Assembly: GCA_021797995.1 (NCBI GenBank)
Contig: JAJZYR010000009.1
Span: 1-33,563 of the forward strand
Reading direction: 5' to 3'
DNA length: 33,563 bases
Source of the DNA: Microcaldota archaeon
GTDB taxonomy: Archaea > Micrarchaeota > Micrarchaeia > Micrarchaeales > CABMGC01
Shown here one piece after another: positions 16,661-22,967 of this stretch (position 1 is its first letter; the number at the start of each line of letters is the position of its first letter). Position numbers and translations under genes: made by a program. Under the pieces are notes generated by a model. It did not search any database. It was not told the DNA's origin and was given only the letters and a program-made list of their open reading frames with translations.

Positions 16661-16932
16661 AAGTCTCGCCTGCTGCGGCCCTGCTCCGGTACGCTCAGGA
16701 CAGCCGTTCGGGCCCGGCAAGCCCCTCTTATGGTTGCTATTATATGCTGCTCTGTTGAACAAATAGTACAGTTCTCTTTGTAGTGCCATAAATCTTGCAG
16801 TTTTTGCCAAAACTGCATTTCACACCCTACTTCTGCCATAATCCTTCAAGAAGTCGTAAAAAACGAACTTCTGAAGAGACTCTACGAAATTGTATCAGAA
16901 GACAAGATATATCGGGTCAGCAGGCGAGACTT
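16661..16932. mobile_element. 272-bp element with 15-bp perfect terminal inverted repeats
   Basis: AAGTCTCGCCTGCTG (16661-16675) and its exact reverse complement CAGCAGGCGAGACTT (16918-16932) bound a 272-base stretch with no complete gene. This is the shape of a MITE or a deleted IS. No target-site duplication is obvious, so the true ends could lie a few bases further in or out. A short frame inside (LLKRLYEIVSEDKIYRVSRRD, ending 16945) may be the tail of a lost gene. The stretch 16617-17000 contains this, an IS right end, and nothing else I can name. Confidence 0.6.
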
Positions 16933-16954
16933 GCCGCATGAATAGCGTCCTATA

Positions 16955-16984
16955 CCCCCGACTTTAGTCGGGGGAGGATGTCAC
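16955..16984 (+). mobile_element. Right end of an IS200/IS605-type element
   Basis: CCCCCGACT, TT, AGTCGGGGG (16955-16974) is a strong hairpin followed by AGGATGTCAC, the same ending (GTCAC) as at 193-197. No tnpB is attached; it overlaps none of the flanking genes and ends 17 bases from the vapC stop codon. It is probably a relic left after deletion. Confidence 0.6.
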
Positions 16985-17000
16985 GTTCCGTTAAAACCGC

Positions 17001-17420
17001 TTACACTGAAAAATGACTTAGGGGTCTAACAAAATTTAGCTTTTTGACTTTTAACAGCATCTTATCATCTGCCGTATAAAACAGTGCTCCTATATGGTAG
17101 GCAAAAGCCACATATGTGGCATCATATGCTGAGATATTGTAATCCACAGAAAAATCGACTATCTTATTGACTACAAAGTCGTTAACATCCACAACAGAGA
17201 ATGCATAGTCTCTTACGGCCTCTATTGCCTCTTTTATCTCCTCTTTTTCGAAATTCTTGTACTTCAATACATTAACAAGCTCGTATTTCATTAAAGAAGG
17301 CACCATAACCTCCACTTTGCCTTCGATATGAGCATCCTTTATCTTAACAGCAGTATCAGAACCTTCCTCTTCCAAGAAAAGTTTGACTATGACATTCGTA
17401 TCAAGTACTATTTGGTCCAT
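17001..17420 (-). CDS. vapC: VapC-family PIN-domain toxin ribonuclease
   Basis: 139 residues, standard for VapC. The metal-binding acidic residues are present: Asp7 (VLDTNVIVK), Glu47 (MKYELVNVL), Asp100 (AYDATYVAFA) and Asp118 (TADDKML). PIN toxins cut RNA, often tRNA or rRNA, when freed from their antitoxin. It overlaps the upstream vapB by 20 bases and must be coupled to it. It is AT-rich and next to an IS relic, which suggests it moved in. Confidence 0.9.
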   Translation of the reverse strand: MDQIVLDTNVIVKLFLEEEGSDTAVKIKDAHIEGKVEVMVPSLMKYELVNVLKYKNFEKEEIKEAIEAVRDYAFSVVDVNDFVVNKIVDFSVDYNISAYDATYVAFAYHIGALFYTADDKMLLKVKKLNFVRPLSHFSV

Positions 17421-17643
17421 ACCTAGTCTCCCTCATCCTCCTAATCACCTCAGTGCTATCAATACCCCTGCTCTTTCTGAACAACTTTGCCCTTAGCTTC
17501 TCAGCCTTTGCAATGTTTCTTTTCTTTTCGAGTTCCCTTTGTATGAATTCGCGAATCAACTCTGACCAGTTGGTTTTTACAGACTTCATTTTCTTCTTAG
17601 TATTGCTGTCCAGTTTGATTAATATCGTCTCTCTATATGCCAT
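17401..17643 (-). CDS. vapB: VapB-like antitoxin
   Basis: 80 residues. The N-terminal part (RETILIKLDSNTKKKMKS) has the beta strand and helix of a ribbon-helix-helix DNA-binding domain; NWSELIREFIQREL is the second helix; the charged tail (RGIDSTEVIRRMRETRYG) would wrap the toxin. It neutralises VapC and probably represses its own promoter, the TATA-rich stretch at 17651-17668. Confidence 0.82.
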   Translation of the reverse strand: MAYRETILIKLDSNTKKKMKSVKTNWSELIREFIQRELEKKRNIAKAEKLRAKLFRKSRGIDSTEVIRRMRETRYGPNST

Positions 17644-17650
17644 GCCACCA

Positions 17651-17668
17651 CGTATATACTATATATAC
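17651..17668. promoter_or_regulatory. Shared divergent TATA region (vapBC and ribA fragment)
   Basis: CGTATATACTATATATAC contains TATA-like sequence in both directions. It lies 8-25 bases before the vapB start on the minus strand and about 24 bases before ATG 17688 on the plus strand, where it would give a leaderless transcript. Confidence 0.45.
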
Positions 17669-17687
17669 CAGCAAGAATAAATACCTT

Positions 17688-17963
17688 ATGTTTCGACCTG
17701 AAAGTACTTGTTTAGCTAATATCCGTGCAGGATATCCGAAAGACCTGCGCGACTACTCTGCTTCAGCCGATGTACTCGGGGATCTGAAGGTTCGCAGCGT
17801 CAAGCTGATAACGAACAACCCCGACAAGCGCAAGCAGCTCACGAGCCTCGGCATAAAGGTGACAGGGCTGATACCATGCGAGGAAAAGTCCTCGAACGCG
17901 CTAGTAAGGAAGAACCTCAAGGCGAAGAGGGACAAGCTCGGACATCTCATCAAGCATCTATAA
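17688..17963 (+). pseudogene. ribA: GTP cyclohydrolase II, C-terminal fragment
   Basis: From AGYPKDLRDYSASADVLGDL to KRDKLGHLIKHL this is the C-terminal third of RibA, the first enzyme of riboflavin synthesis: DLRDY-x-x-x-A, ITNNPDKRKQL, LIPCEEKSSNALVRKNLKAK and the KxDKxGH end are family signatures. The N-terminal two thirds, including the zinc Cys cluster and GTP-binding part, are missing; an intact enzyme has about 200 residues. The 17 residues before the homology (MFRPESTCLANIR) are unrelated. The break lies at the vapBC/IS side, so deletion or insertion truncated it. A TATA box in the right place means a 91-residue peptide might still be made. Confidence 0.8.
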
Positions 17964-18048
17964 TTTAAAGGACAATACCTACATGTCCGGTGCCACAGTG
18001 GACGTGAATGGTGGGCTATACATGAGATGATCAGCAGCCCCGTATAAC

Positions 18049-18057
18049 GTATTTATA
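18049..18057 (+). promoter_or_regulatory. TATA box for tRNA-Arg
   Basis: ATTTATATC lies about 33 bases before the tRNA 5' end, at a distance normal for an archaeal tRNA promoter. Confidence 0.45.
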
Positions 18058-18085
18058 TCTATGCTGTGCTACAAGATTAACAAAT

Positions 18086-18188
18086 GGGTCCGTAGCTCAG
18101 CTTGGATAGAGCAGCACCGTCCTAAGGTGATGGTCGCGGGTTCAAACTGCCAGAGCCGAGCGATGGCATGAAAATCCCGTCGGACCCG
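18086..18188 (+). tRNA. tRNA-Arg (CCT) with a 28-nt intron in the T-loop
   Basis: Acceptor GGGTCCG pairs with CGGACCC; D-arm GCTC/GAGC; anticodon loop GTCCTAA gives CCT; T-stem GCGGG pairs with CCCGT. The T-loop is 35 bases instead of 7. A full bulge-helix-bulge motif fits: outer helix is the T-stem, central helix TTCA (18141-18144) with TGAA (18169-18172), bulges AAC (18145-18147) and AAT (18173-18175), inner helix TGCC (18148-18151) with GGCA (18165-18168). Cutting after the second base of each bulge removes 18147-18174 and leaves the normal T-loop TTCAAAT, an intron at position 59/60. Base pair 27-43 is G-A, a small flaw. No CCA is encoded; discriminator G. Confidence 0.92.
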
Positions 18189-18199
18189 TGGTGCTTACA

Positions 18200-19261
18200 A
18201 TGGCAGGGAAACAAGGCAGCGCAAAGGCCGGCACAGGCAACATAAAGTCGCCCAGCATACTGATAAGGCCGATAACAAGGCTTGGCGGCCTTGACAACAT
18301 CCACGTGGCGCTCCTTGCGCTTGTCGTCATACTCATGGCGCTTCTCATGCTCATCTCATATTACAAGCCGATCGGGGTTCCGCCCTCAAACCAGACTACC
18401 ACGGCAATCCCGCCGAACTACTCCGTTTATATGATTCATACCCCTGCGCAGATCAAGGCCATTGCGGAGAGGCTGATAGCCGGATACGCCATGACCAACA
18501 GCTCCATTTCGGTGCTTCCTTACATTACAAACGTCTCCGCGATGACGGTATCGTATGTGCCGTCGATGAAGGACTGGTACGTCCAGGCCCCATTCCGCAG
18601 CCCGTCGTCAAATGCGACCGTGTACTTCTCCGCGCTGATAAGCGACGCGACTGGAGGCCTCGTAGCCCCGTTCATGCAGGCCGCAAGGCCCCCGCAGTCA
18701 GGAGGCCAGGTCGTATCTCAGGGCGTAGTGAAGCTGTCCGGCAGGTCCTATTGCAGCGTGCAGAACCCGCTCAGGGTATCGTGGTTCATAGATCCGTATG
18801 CCCCGGGTGCGATAGCGAGCCTGAAGAACCTGACGGAGCTGCAAAGCGCATATCCTGATAAGGTCAACATATCAGTGGACATACTTTACGGCAGCTCCTT
18901 CCAGTATATAGCCAATTCTGCCGGCACGCTTAATGCGCAGGCCCTTGGCAAGTACATACTCTGCTCCTCAGGCCAGCAGCGCTTCCCCGCCTTCGTCAGC
19001 GCGCTGAACTCCGTATACGACAACGGCTATCTCTCGCCGAACGCGCTGCAGTCGATCTCCGCAACTGCGGGGATCAACCAGACGCAGCTGAACAGCTGCA
19101 TTGCGGATTCAGGAAGTGCGATTAACGCGCAGGCGATTCTTGCGCAATACTACAACATAACCTTCACACCAGCCGTGATAGTCAATTGCGAGTATCAGGC
19201 GATACCGCAGACCGCAAGGGAAGCGATCTGCTATGCAAACAGCACAATCTGCGGGGCGTGA
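18200..19261 (+). CDS. Membrane-anchored DsbA-like thioredoxin-fold protein lacking CxxC
   Basis: 353 residues from ATG 18200, with GGTG 6 bases upstream; GTG codons at 18188 and 18191 would overlap the tRNA end. One membrane helix (about 32-55, [20 protein letters not shown]) anchors a large outer domain. The C-terminal half follows the DsbA/Thioredoxin_4 fold: [12 protein letters not shown] at 194-204, a helical insert with Cys, and FTPAVIVN with the cis-Pro (Pro324). In active enzymes the first motif ends D-P-x-C-P-x-C; here it is D198-P-Y-Ala201-P-Gly-Ala204, so both redox Cys are Ala. It probably binds substrates without redox activity. Four or more other Cys may form structural disulfides. 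It starts 12 bases after the tRNA. Confidence 0.65.
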   Translation: MAGKQGSAKAGTGNIKSPSILIRPITRLGGLDNIHVALLALVVILMALLMLISYYKPIGVPPSNQTTTAIPPNYSVYMIHTPAQIKAIAERLIAGYAMTNSSISVLPYITNVSAMTVSYVPSMKDWYVQAPFRSPSSNATVYFSALISDATGGLVAPFMQAARPPQSGGQVVSQGVVKLSGRSYCSVQNPLRVSWFIDPYAPGAIASLKNLTELQSAYPDKVNISVDILYGSSFQYIANSAGTLNAQALGKYILCSSGQQRFPAFVSALNSVYDNGYLSPNALQSISATAGINQTQLNSCIADSGSAINAQAILAQYYNITFTPAVIVNCEYQAIPQTAREAICYANSTICGA

Positions 19262-19265
19262 GGAG

Positions 19266-19568
19266 ATGGGAAGCGGGCAGAAAGAGGCGGCGCCGGGCCC
19301 TGCTGAAAACACCATCTTCGTAGGGAAGAAGCCTCCGATGAACTATGTCCTTGCAGTGGTAACCCAGTTCAACAACGGTGCGAGGAGCGTAAAGATAAAG
19401 GCCAGGGGCAGCGCGATCTCAAGGGCCGTCGATGTCGCCGAAATCTCAAGGAACAGGTTTGTCACCGGCGCAAGGGTAGATGCGATCGTGATAAGTTCTG
19501 AGGAGCTCCCAAACGAGGACGGAACGCGGTCGAAGGTAAGCTCGATAGAGATAACGCTTGCAAGGTGA
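19266..19568 (+). CDS. alba: Alba family chromatin/RNA-binding protein
   Basis: 100 residues from ATG 19266, with GTGAGGAG just upstream and 4 bases after the previous stop. The family core is complete: [20 protein letters not shown], the DNA-binding Lys in [17 protein letters not shown], and [10 protein letters not shown] at the C-terminus. Alba dimers coat DNA and RNA in archaea. The Lys in KKPPMNY and in KIKARG are the usual acetylation/nucleic-acid contacts. Highly expressed in most archaea; here it follows the DsbA-like gene in the same operon. Confidence 0.97.
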   Translation: MGSGQKEAAPGPAENTIFVGKKPPMNYVLAVVTQFNNGARSVKIKARGSAISRAVDVAEISRNRFVTGARVDAIVISSEELPNEDGTRSKVSSIEITLAR

Positions 19569-19589
19569 GCAGAAGGCCCGGCCCCCCGG

Positions 19590-19955
19590 CTACTTCTTCA
19601 GCTCCTTCATTATGCCTGTAGAGGTGATTATCCCCGTCACCTTCATCTCCCTGCTGTTGTTTACGACGGGAAGCCTGCTGAGCCCGCTCCTGACCATCCG
19701 CTGCGCCGCGTCCTCTATGCCGGTATCCTCCTCAGCGAACGCATCCGGTCTGAGCATCACCTCCCTGACCGTTTTTCCTGAATAGCCGCCCCGCGCCGCT
19801 CTCTCCATTGTCAGGAGCCCGATAAGCCTACCGCCGGAGACTACAGGGGCAATGGAGATGCCGGTATTCTTCATCAGCTCAAGGGCAGTGGAAACGGCTT
19901 CTGTCCCCTCTATTCCCACGGCATCCCTGCGCATTACTTCAGAAACAGGCTTCAT
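19590..19955 (-). CDS. Two-CBS-domain protein
   Basis: 121 residues from the ATG at 19955 (a 4-codon longer start at 19967 is possible; the TATA-like TTATAATA about 27 bases upstream favours 19955). Two CBS motifs are seen: SEVMRRDAVGI to GISIAPVVSGGRLIGLLT, and VREVMLRPDAF to GLSRLPVVNNSREMKVTGIIT. CBS pairs bind adenosyl ligands (AMP, ATP, SAM) and act as energy sensors; stand-alone ones are common in archaea. Its promoter region is shared with the divergent aspS transcript. Confidence 0.9.
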   Translation of the reverse strand: MKPVSEVMRRDAVGIEGTEAVSTALELMKNTGISIAPVVSGGRLIGLLTMERAARGGYSGKTVREVMLRPDAFAEEDTGIEDAAQRMVRSGLSRLPVVNNSREMKVTGIITSTGIMKELKK

Positions 19956-19980
19956 AATAACTCCCATCCAGCAAGGATAT

Positions 19981-20000
19981 TATAAAAATAAGGTATATAA
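19981..20000 (+). promoter_or_regulatory. TATA region upstream of the aspS leader ORF
   Basis: TATAAAAATA (19981-19990) and GTATATAA (19993-20000) lie in the gap between the divergent CBS and aspS genes. The second is about 26 bases before ATG 20024, placing a leaderless start there. Confidence 0.45.
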
Positions 20001-20023
20001 ACATGAATCACGAAACAAGTAGC

Positions 20024-20155
20024 ATGGATCCTACAAAAGCCTACAAGTTCAAGATTCATCAGGGCGCAAAACGCCTGTCAAAGGCGGATTTGCATTCCCA
20101 TGGCCATACGCATCAGGTGTTTCTCTGCAGAATCAGTACCGCACGCACTACATAG
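20024..20155 (+). CDS. Short upstream ORF overlapping the aspS start
   Basis: A 43-codon frame (MDPTKAYKFKIHQGAKRL and on) that begins where the TATA box predicts a leaderless mRNA and stops at TAG 20153-20155, 28 bases inside aspS in another frame. It has a His cluster (HSHGHTH). It may be a real leader peptide whose translation affects aspS, or a chance frame. No family match. Confidence 0.3.
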   Translation: MDPTKAYKFKIHQGAKRLSKADLHSHGHTHQVFLCRISTARTT

Positions 20156-21423
20156 GCGATCTTACCCAGGAGATGGAGGGCAGCGAGGTGAGGCTTGCCG
20201 GATGGGTACACGAGGTAAGGAACATCGGTAAGATAATATTCCTGATCCTCAGGGACCACAGCGGCCTGGTGCAGGTAATTGCAAAGGAGGGCGCCACTCC
20301 TGATGCGGTAATGAAGGCGATGAACCTGCCAAAGGAGAGCGTCGTGTCTGTAAGCGGCACGATAAGGTCAAATGCCCAGGCCAGGCGCGGATTTGAGATA
20401 GCGATAAGCGGGATTACCGACATAAATCCGCTCTCCGCTCCGATACCGTTCGAGGTGACTGGGAAGGTCCCGGCAGAGCTTGACGTCAGGCTCAACTACA
20501 GGTACATAGATTTCAGGAGGGCCGAGACCACTGCGATATTCAGCATACAGGCGGCAGTGCTCAGGGAATTCAGGGACGCGGTCTACAAGGAGGGTTTCCA
20601 GGAGATCAGGCCTCCGGAGGTGGTGGAGGCCGCCACCGAGGGCGGTGCGGACCTCTTCCAGATAAATTACTTCGAGAGGAAGGCGTACATGGCGCAGTCG
20701 CCGCAGCTCTACAAGCAGCTTGCGGTCATCGGGGGGATGGACCGCGTCTCGATGGTCGTTCCGGTCTTCAGGGCGGAGAAGCACAATACCGTGTACCACC
20801 TTAATGAGAGCACGCAGATGGATATTGAGATGGGCTTTGCCGGCCACGAGGACGTGATGGCTGTGCTGAAGAGGGTTTTCTACGCGATACAGAAGGGCAT
20901 AGAAAAGAACAATGCAAGGGAGCTGGCCGCGCTTGGCGTCCAGCTGAACAGGGCAAGGATAAAGGAGATAACGTACAAGCAGGCGGTTGCAAAGCTCTCC
21001 GCCCAGGGGGCGAAGATCGAGTTCGGCCAGGACTTCAACAGGGAGGACGAGGAGAGGCTGAGGGGAATATACGGCGATGCGATACTCGTGAAAGAGTATC
21101 CCACGGCGCTGCGCGCATTCTACAGCATGCCCAACCCGGGGAATCCCGAGGTCTCGAACAGCTTCGACCTGATATACAAGGGCCTTGAGATATGCAGCGG
21201 AGCGCAGCGGATACACGATCCAGGCATGCTCACCGAGGCGATAAGGAGGCGCGGCATGAACCCCAAGGACTTCGAGTTCTACATCAACTCGTTCAGGATG
21301 GGCGCGCCGCCCCATGCGGGATGGAGCATAGGGCTTGAGAGGCTTACGATGAAGCTTACCGGCATGGGGAACATACGCGAATGCGCCCTCTTTCCGAGGG
21401 ACCGGGAGCGGCTTGTACCGTGA
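20125..21423 (+). CDS. aspS: Aspartyl-tRNA synthetase, apparently starting at CTG
   Basis: A class II synthetase of archaeal type that charges tRNA with Asp. OB-fold anticodon domain (AGWVHEVRN), then motif 2 (FRAEKHNTVYHLNES) and motif 3 (GAPPHAGWSIGLERLTM); core complete. The first ATG (20173) would drop the conserved start QYRTHYIGDLTQEM, which is encoded in frame upstream. No ATG, GTG or TTG lies there, but CTG at 20125 has AGGTG 5 bases ahead, the same layout as the 42-residue gene; this gives MQNQYRTHY and 432 residues, close to the normal length. His in AGWVHEV aligns with the site (26) where His is linked to non-discriminating enzymes and Trp or Gln to discriminating ones. Confidence 0.93.
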   Translation: MQNQYRTHYIGDLTQEMEGSEVRLAGWVHEVRNIGKIIFLILRDHSGLVQVIAKEGATPDAVMKAMNLPKESVVSVSGTIRSNAQARRGFEIAISGITDINPLSAPIPFEVTGKVPAELDVRLNYRYIDFRRAETTAIFSIQAAVLREFRDAVYKEGFQEIRPPEVVEAATEGGADLFQINYFERKAYMAQSPQLYKQLAVIGGMDRVSMVVPVFRAEKHNTVYHLNESTQMDIEMGFAGHEDVMAVLKRVFYAIQKGIEKNNARELAALGVQLNRARIKEITYKQAVAKLSAQGAKIEFGQDFNREDEERLRGIYGDAILVKEYPTALRAFYSMPNPGNPEVSNSFDLIYKGLEICSGAQRIHDPGMLTEAIRRRGMNPKDFEFYINSFRMGAPPHAGWSIGLERLTMKLTGMGNIRECALFPRDRERLVP

Positions 21424-21427
21424 TTTG

Positions 21428-21913
21428 ATGGCAGAGATAGAGATTGTCAGGATAAACAAGAAGGACGACGAGCAGGTCATCATAGGCCATGCAGGGTTCA
21501 TAAAGACCGTCGAGGATCTCTACGAGGCGATGGTCTGTTCGGTGCCAGGCGTCAAGTTTGGCCTTGCCTTTGCCGAGGCGAGCGGCCCGTGCCTAATAAG
21601 GGGGGAGGGAAACGACGAGGGCATGAAGGCGCTCGCGGAGCGCAACCTGCTCGCTCTCTCGGCAGGCCATACCTTCATGATCATATTCAAGGGCGCCTTC
21701 CCGATAAACGTGGCAAATGCGGTAAAGGCCGTCCCGGAGGTCACCGATGTATACTGTGCTACTGCGAATGCGGTGCAGGTGCTTGTGGTGAGGACAGACG
21801 CGGGTTCAGGGGTGATAGGCGTAATTGACGGTTCGGGCTCCCGGGGGATAGAAGGGCTGGAGGACAGGGAGAAGAGGATAAGGCTGCTCCGCGACCTCGG
21901 CTACAAGAGGTAA
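21428..21913 (+). CDS. Adenosine-specific kinase family protein (PF04008)
   Basis: 161 residues from ATG 21428, with GTGAT 3 bases upstream overlapping the aspS stop. The family pattern is clear: IIGHAGFIKTVEDLYEAM, PGVKFGLAFAEASGPCL, GNDEGMKALA, AGHTFMII, PINVANAVKAVPEV, TANAVQVLVV and GVIGVIDGSG. The Pyrobaculum member was described as an adenosine-binding kinase; the physiological role in archaea is not settled. It forms a run with aspS, nth and the following two genes, with gaps of 4 to 9 bases. Confidence 0.9.
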   Translation: MAEIEIVRINKKDDEQVIIGHAGFIKTVEDLYEAMVCSVPGVKFGLAFAEASGPCLIRGEGNDEGMKALAERNLLALSAGHTFMIIFKGAFPINVANAVKAVPEVTDVYCATANAVQVLVVRTDAGSGVIGVIDGSGSRGIEGLEDREKRIRLLRDLGYKR

Positions 21914-21917
21914 GGGC

Positions 21918-22574
21918 ATGGCATTCATGCTGCTAAGCCAGAAGAAAGCCGGAGAAGCAGTGTCGCTTCTGGAAAGGGAGTACAACGAGGCGCGCTATTA
22001 TCTGGACTTCTCAACGCCAATAGACCTGGCAGTGGCAGCGATACTCTCCGCACAGACGCACGATTATACGGTAAACGCGATAACGCCCGGCCTCTTCAAG
22101 AAGTACAGGACCGCGAAGGACTATGCAAATGCCGATCCGGAGAGGCTGGCTGCCGAAGCCAGGGGCGTGGCCTTCGCAGGCAGCAAGGCAAGGAACATCG
22201 TCGCGGCGTGTAAGATAATCAACGAGAAGTTCGGCGGAAGGGTGCCTGACAAGATGGCGGATCTCGTGGAGCTTCCTGGGATAGGAAGGAAGACAGCAAA
22301 CACGATACTGATCAACGCATACGGCATCGTAGAGGGAATACCTGTCGATACGTGGGTCATAAAGCTTTCCGGAAGGATCGGGCTCTCCGGCTCAGGGGAT
22401 CCGGACGGCATAGAGCGGGATCTGATGAAAAAGGTAAGCAGAAGGTACTGGAAGAACTTTGCATACGTGCTCAAGGAGCACGGCCATAGGATATGCCATT
22501 CGCAGGTGCCGCTGTGCAGCAAGTGCCTTCTCAACCTGATCTGCCCGAGGAACGGAGTGGTGAAGTCTGCGTAG
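21918..22574 (+). CDS. nth: Endonuclease III (DNA glycosylase/AP lyase)
   Basis: 218 residues, family length. It removes oxidised pyrimidines and cuts the abasic site. The helix-hairpin-helix LPGIGRKTAN holds the catalytic Lys125, and GIPVDTWV the catalytic Asp144. The iron-sulfur loop is complete: Cys193, Cys200, Cys203 and Cys209 (C-x6-C-x2-C-x5-C). A small variation is Trp after Asp-Thr where most members have His. It is 4 bases after the adenosine-kinase gene and two genes before endoQ, so it belongs to a repair cluster. Confidence 0.95.
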   Translation: MAFMLLSQKKAGEAVSLLEREYNEARYYLDFSTPIDLAVAAILSAQTHDYTVNAITPGLFKKYRTAKDYANADPERLAAEARGVAFAGSKARNIVAACKIINEKFGGRVPDKMADLVELPGIGRKTANTILINAYGIVEGIPVDTWVIKLSGRIGLSGSGDPDGIERDLMKKVSRRYWKNFAYVLKEHGHRICHSQVPLCSKCLLNLICPRNGVVKSA

Positions 22575-22583
22575 GCTGGTGCA

Positions 22584-22967
22584 ATGAGCTATAAAGGGAA
22601 TATCATAGAGGAAAGCCTGTCTGACAAGGGCATACTGAAGAGGTTCAGGATACTCAGCACAAGAACCGTGGCGGTTACAGCAAGGCACAGGACGCCGTGG
22701 ATAAGGCAGTGGACGCTGCATCTTGTGGAGGTTACGGATGCGGAGGCAGAAGAGCTCGCAGGACTCCTGAGCAGGAGCCTGGACCAGGGCCACGGTGGCT
22801 CGTGGTACGTCGACTATAAGAATGAGAATACGCACTATATCATATTTCCTGGAAAGGTATTCAGGGTAAACAGGAGAAAGCCTGGGGAATACGCAAAGGC
22901 AAGGGAGTACGGAATCTCCATCGGCATACCCGAACACCAGCTTGACTTCTCCCCTGGCGTGAGATAA
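22584..22967 (+). CDS. Conserved hypothetical protein of the repair cluster
   Basis: 127 residues with a pattern I recognise as conserved among archaea and some bacteria but without known function: IIEESL, RHRTPWIRQWTLHLVEV, SWYVDYKNENTHYIIFPGKVF and YGISIGIPEHQLDF. Invariant Trp, Tyr and His residues suggest a compact ligand-binding fold. It lies between nth and endoQ; its stop codon overlaps the endoQ start (TAATG), which implies shared expression and hints at a role with those repair enzymes, though this is inference. Confidence 0.8.
   Translation: MSYKGNIIEESLSDKGILKRFRILSTRTVAVTARHRTPWIRQWTLHLVEVTDAEAEELAGLLSRSLDQGHGGSWYVDYKNENTHYIIFPGKVFRVNRRKPGEYAKAREYGISIGIPEHQLDFSPGVR

Noticed and set aside
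16604-16839. Minus-strand frames of 64 and 68 codons as a tnpB tail
   Set aside because: They lie within the TIR element, and the similarity to TnpB tails is limited to a few residues.
20368-21501. Long minus-strand open frame of 377 codons
   Set aside because: It is the complement of aspS, whose product is certain; such frames arise from GC-rich third positions.
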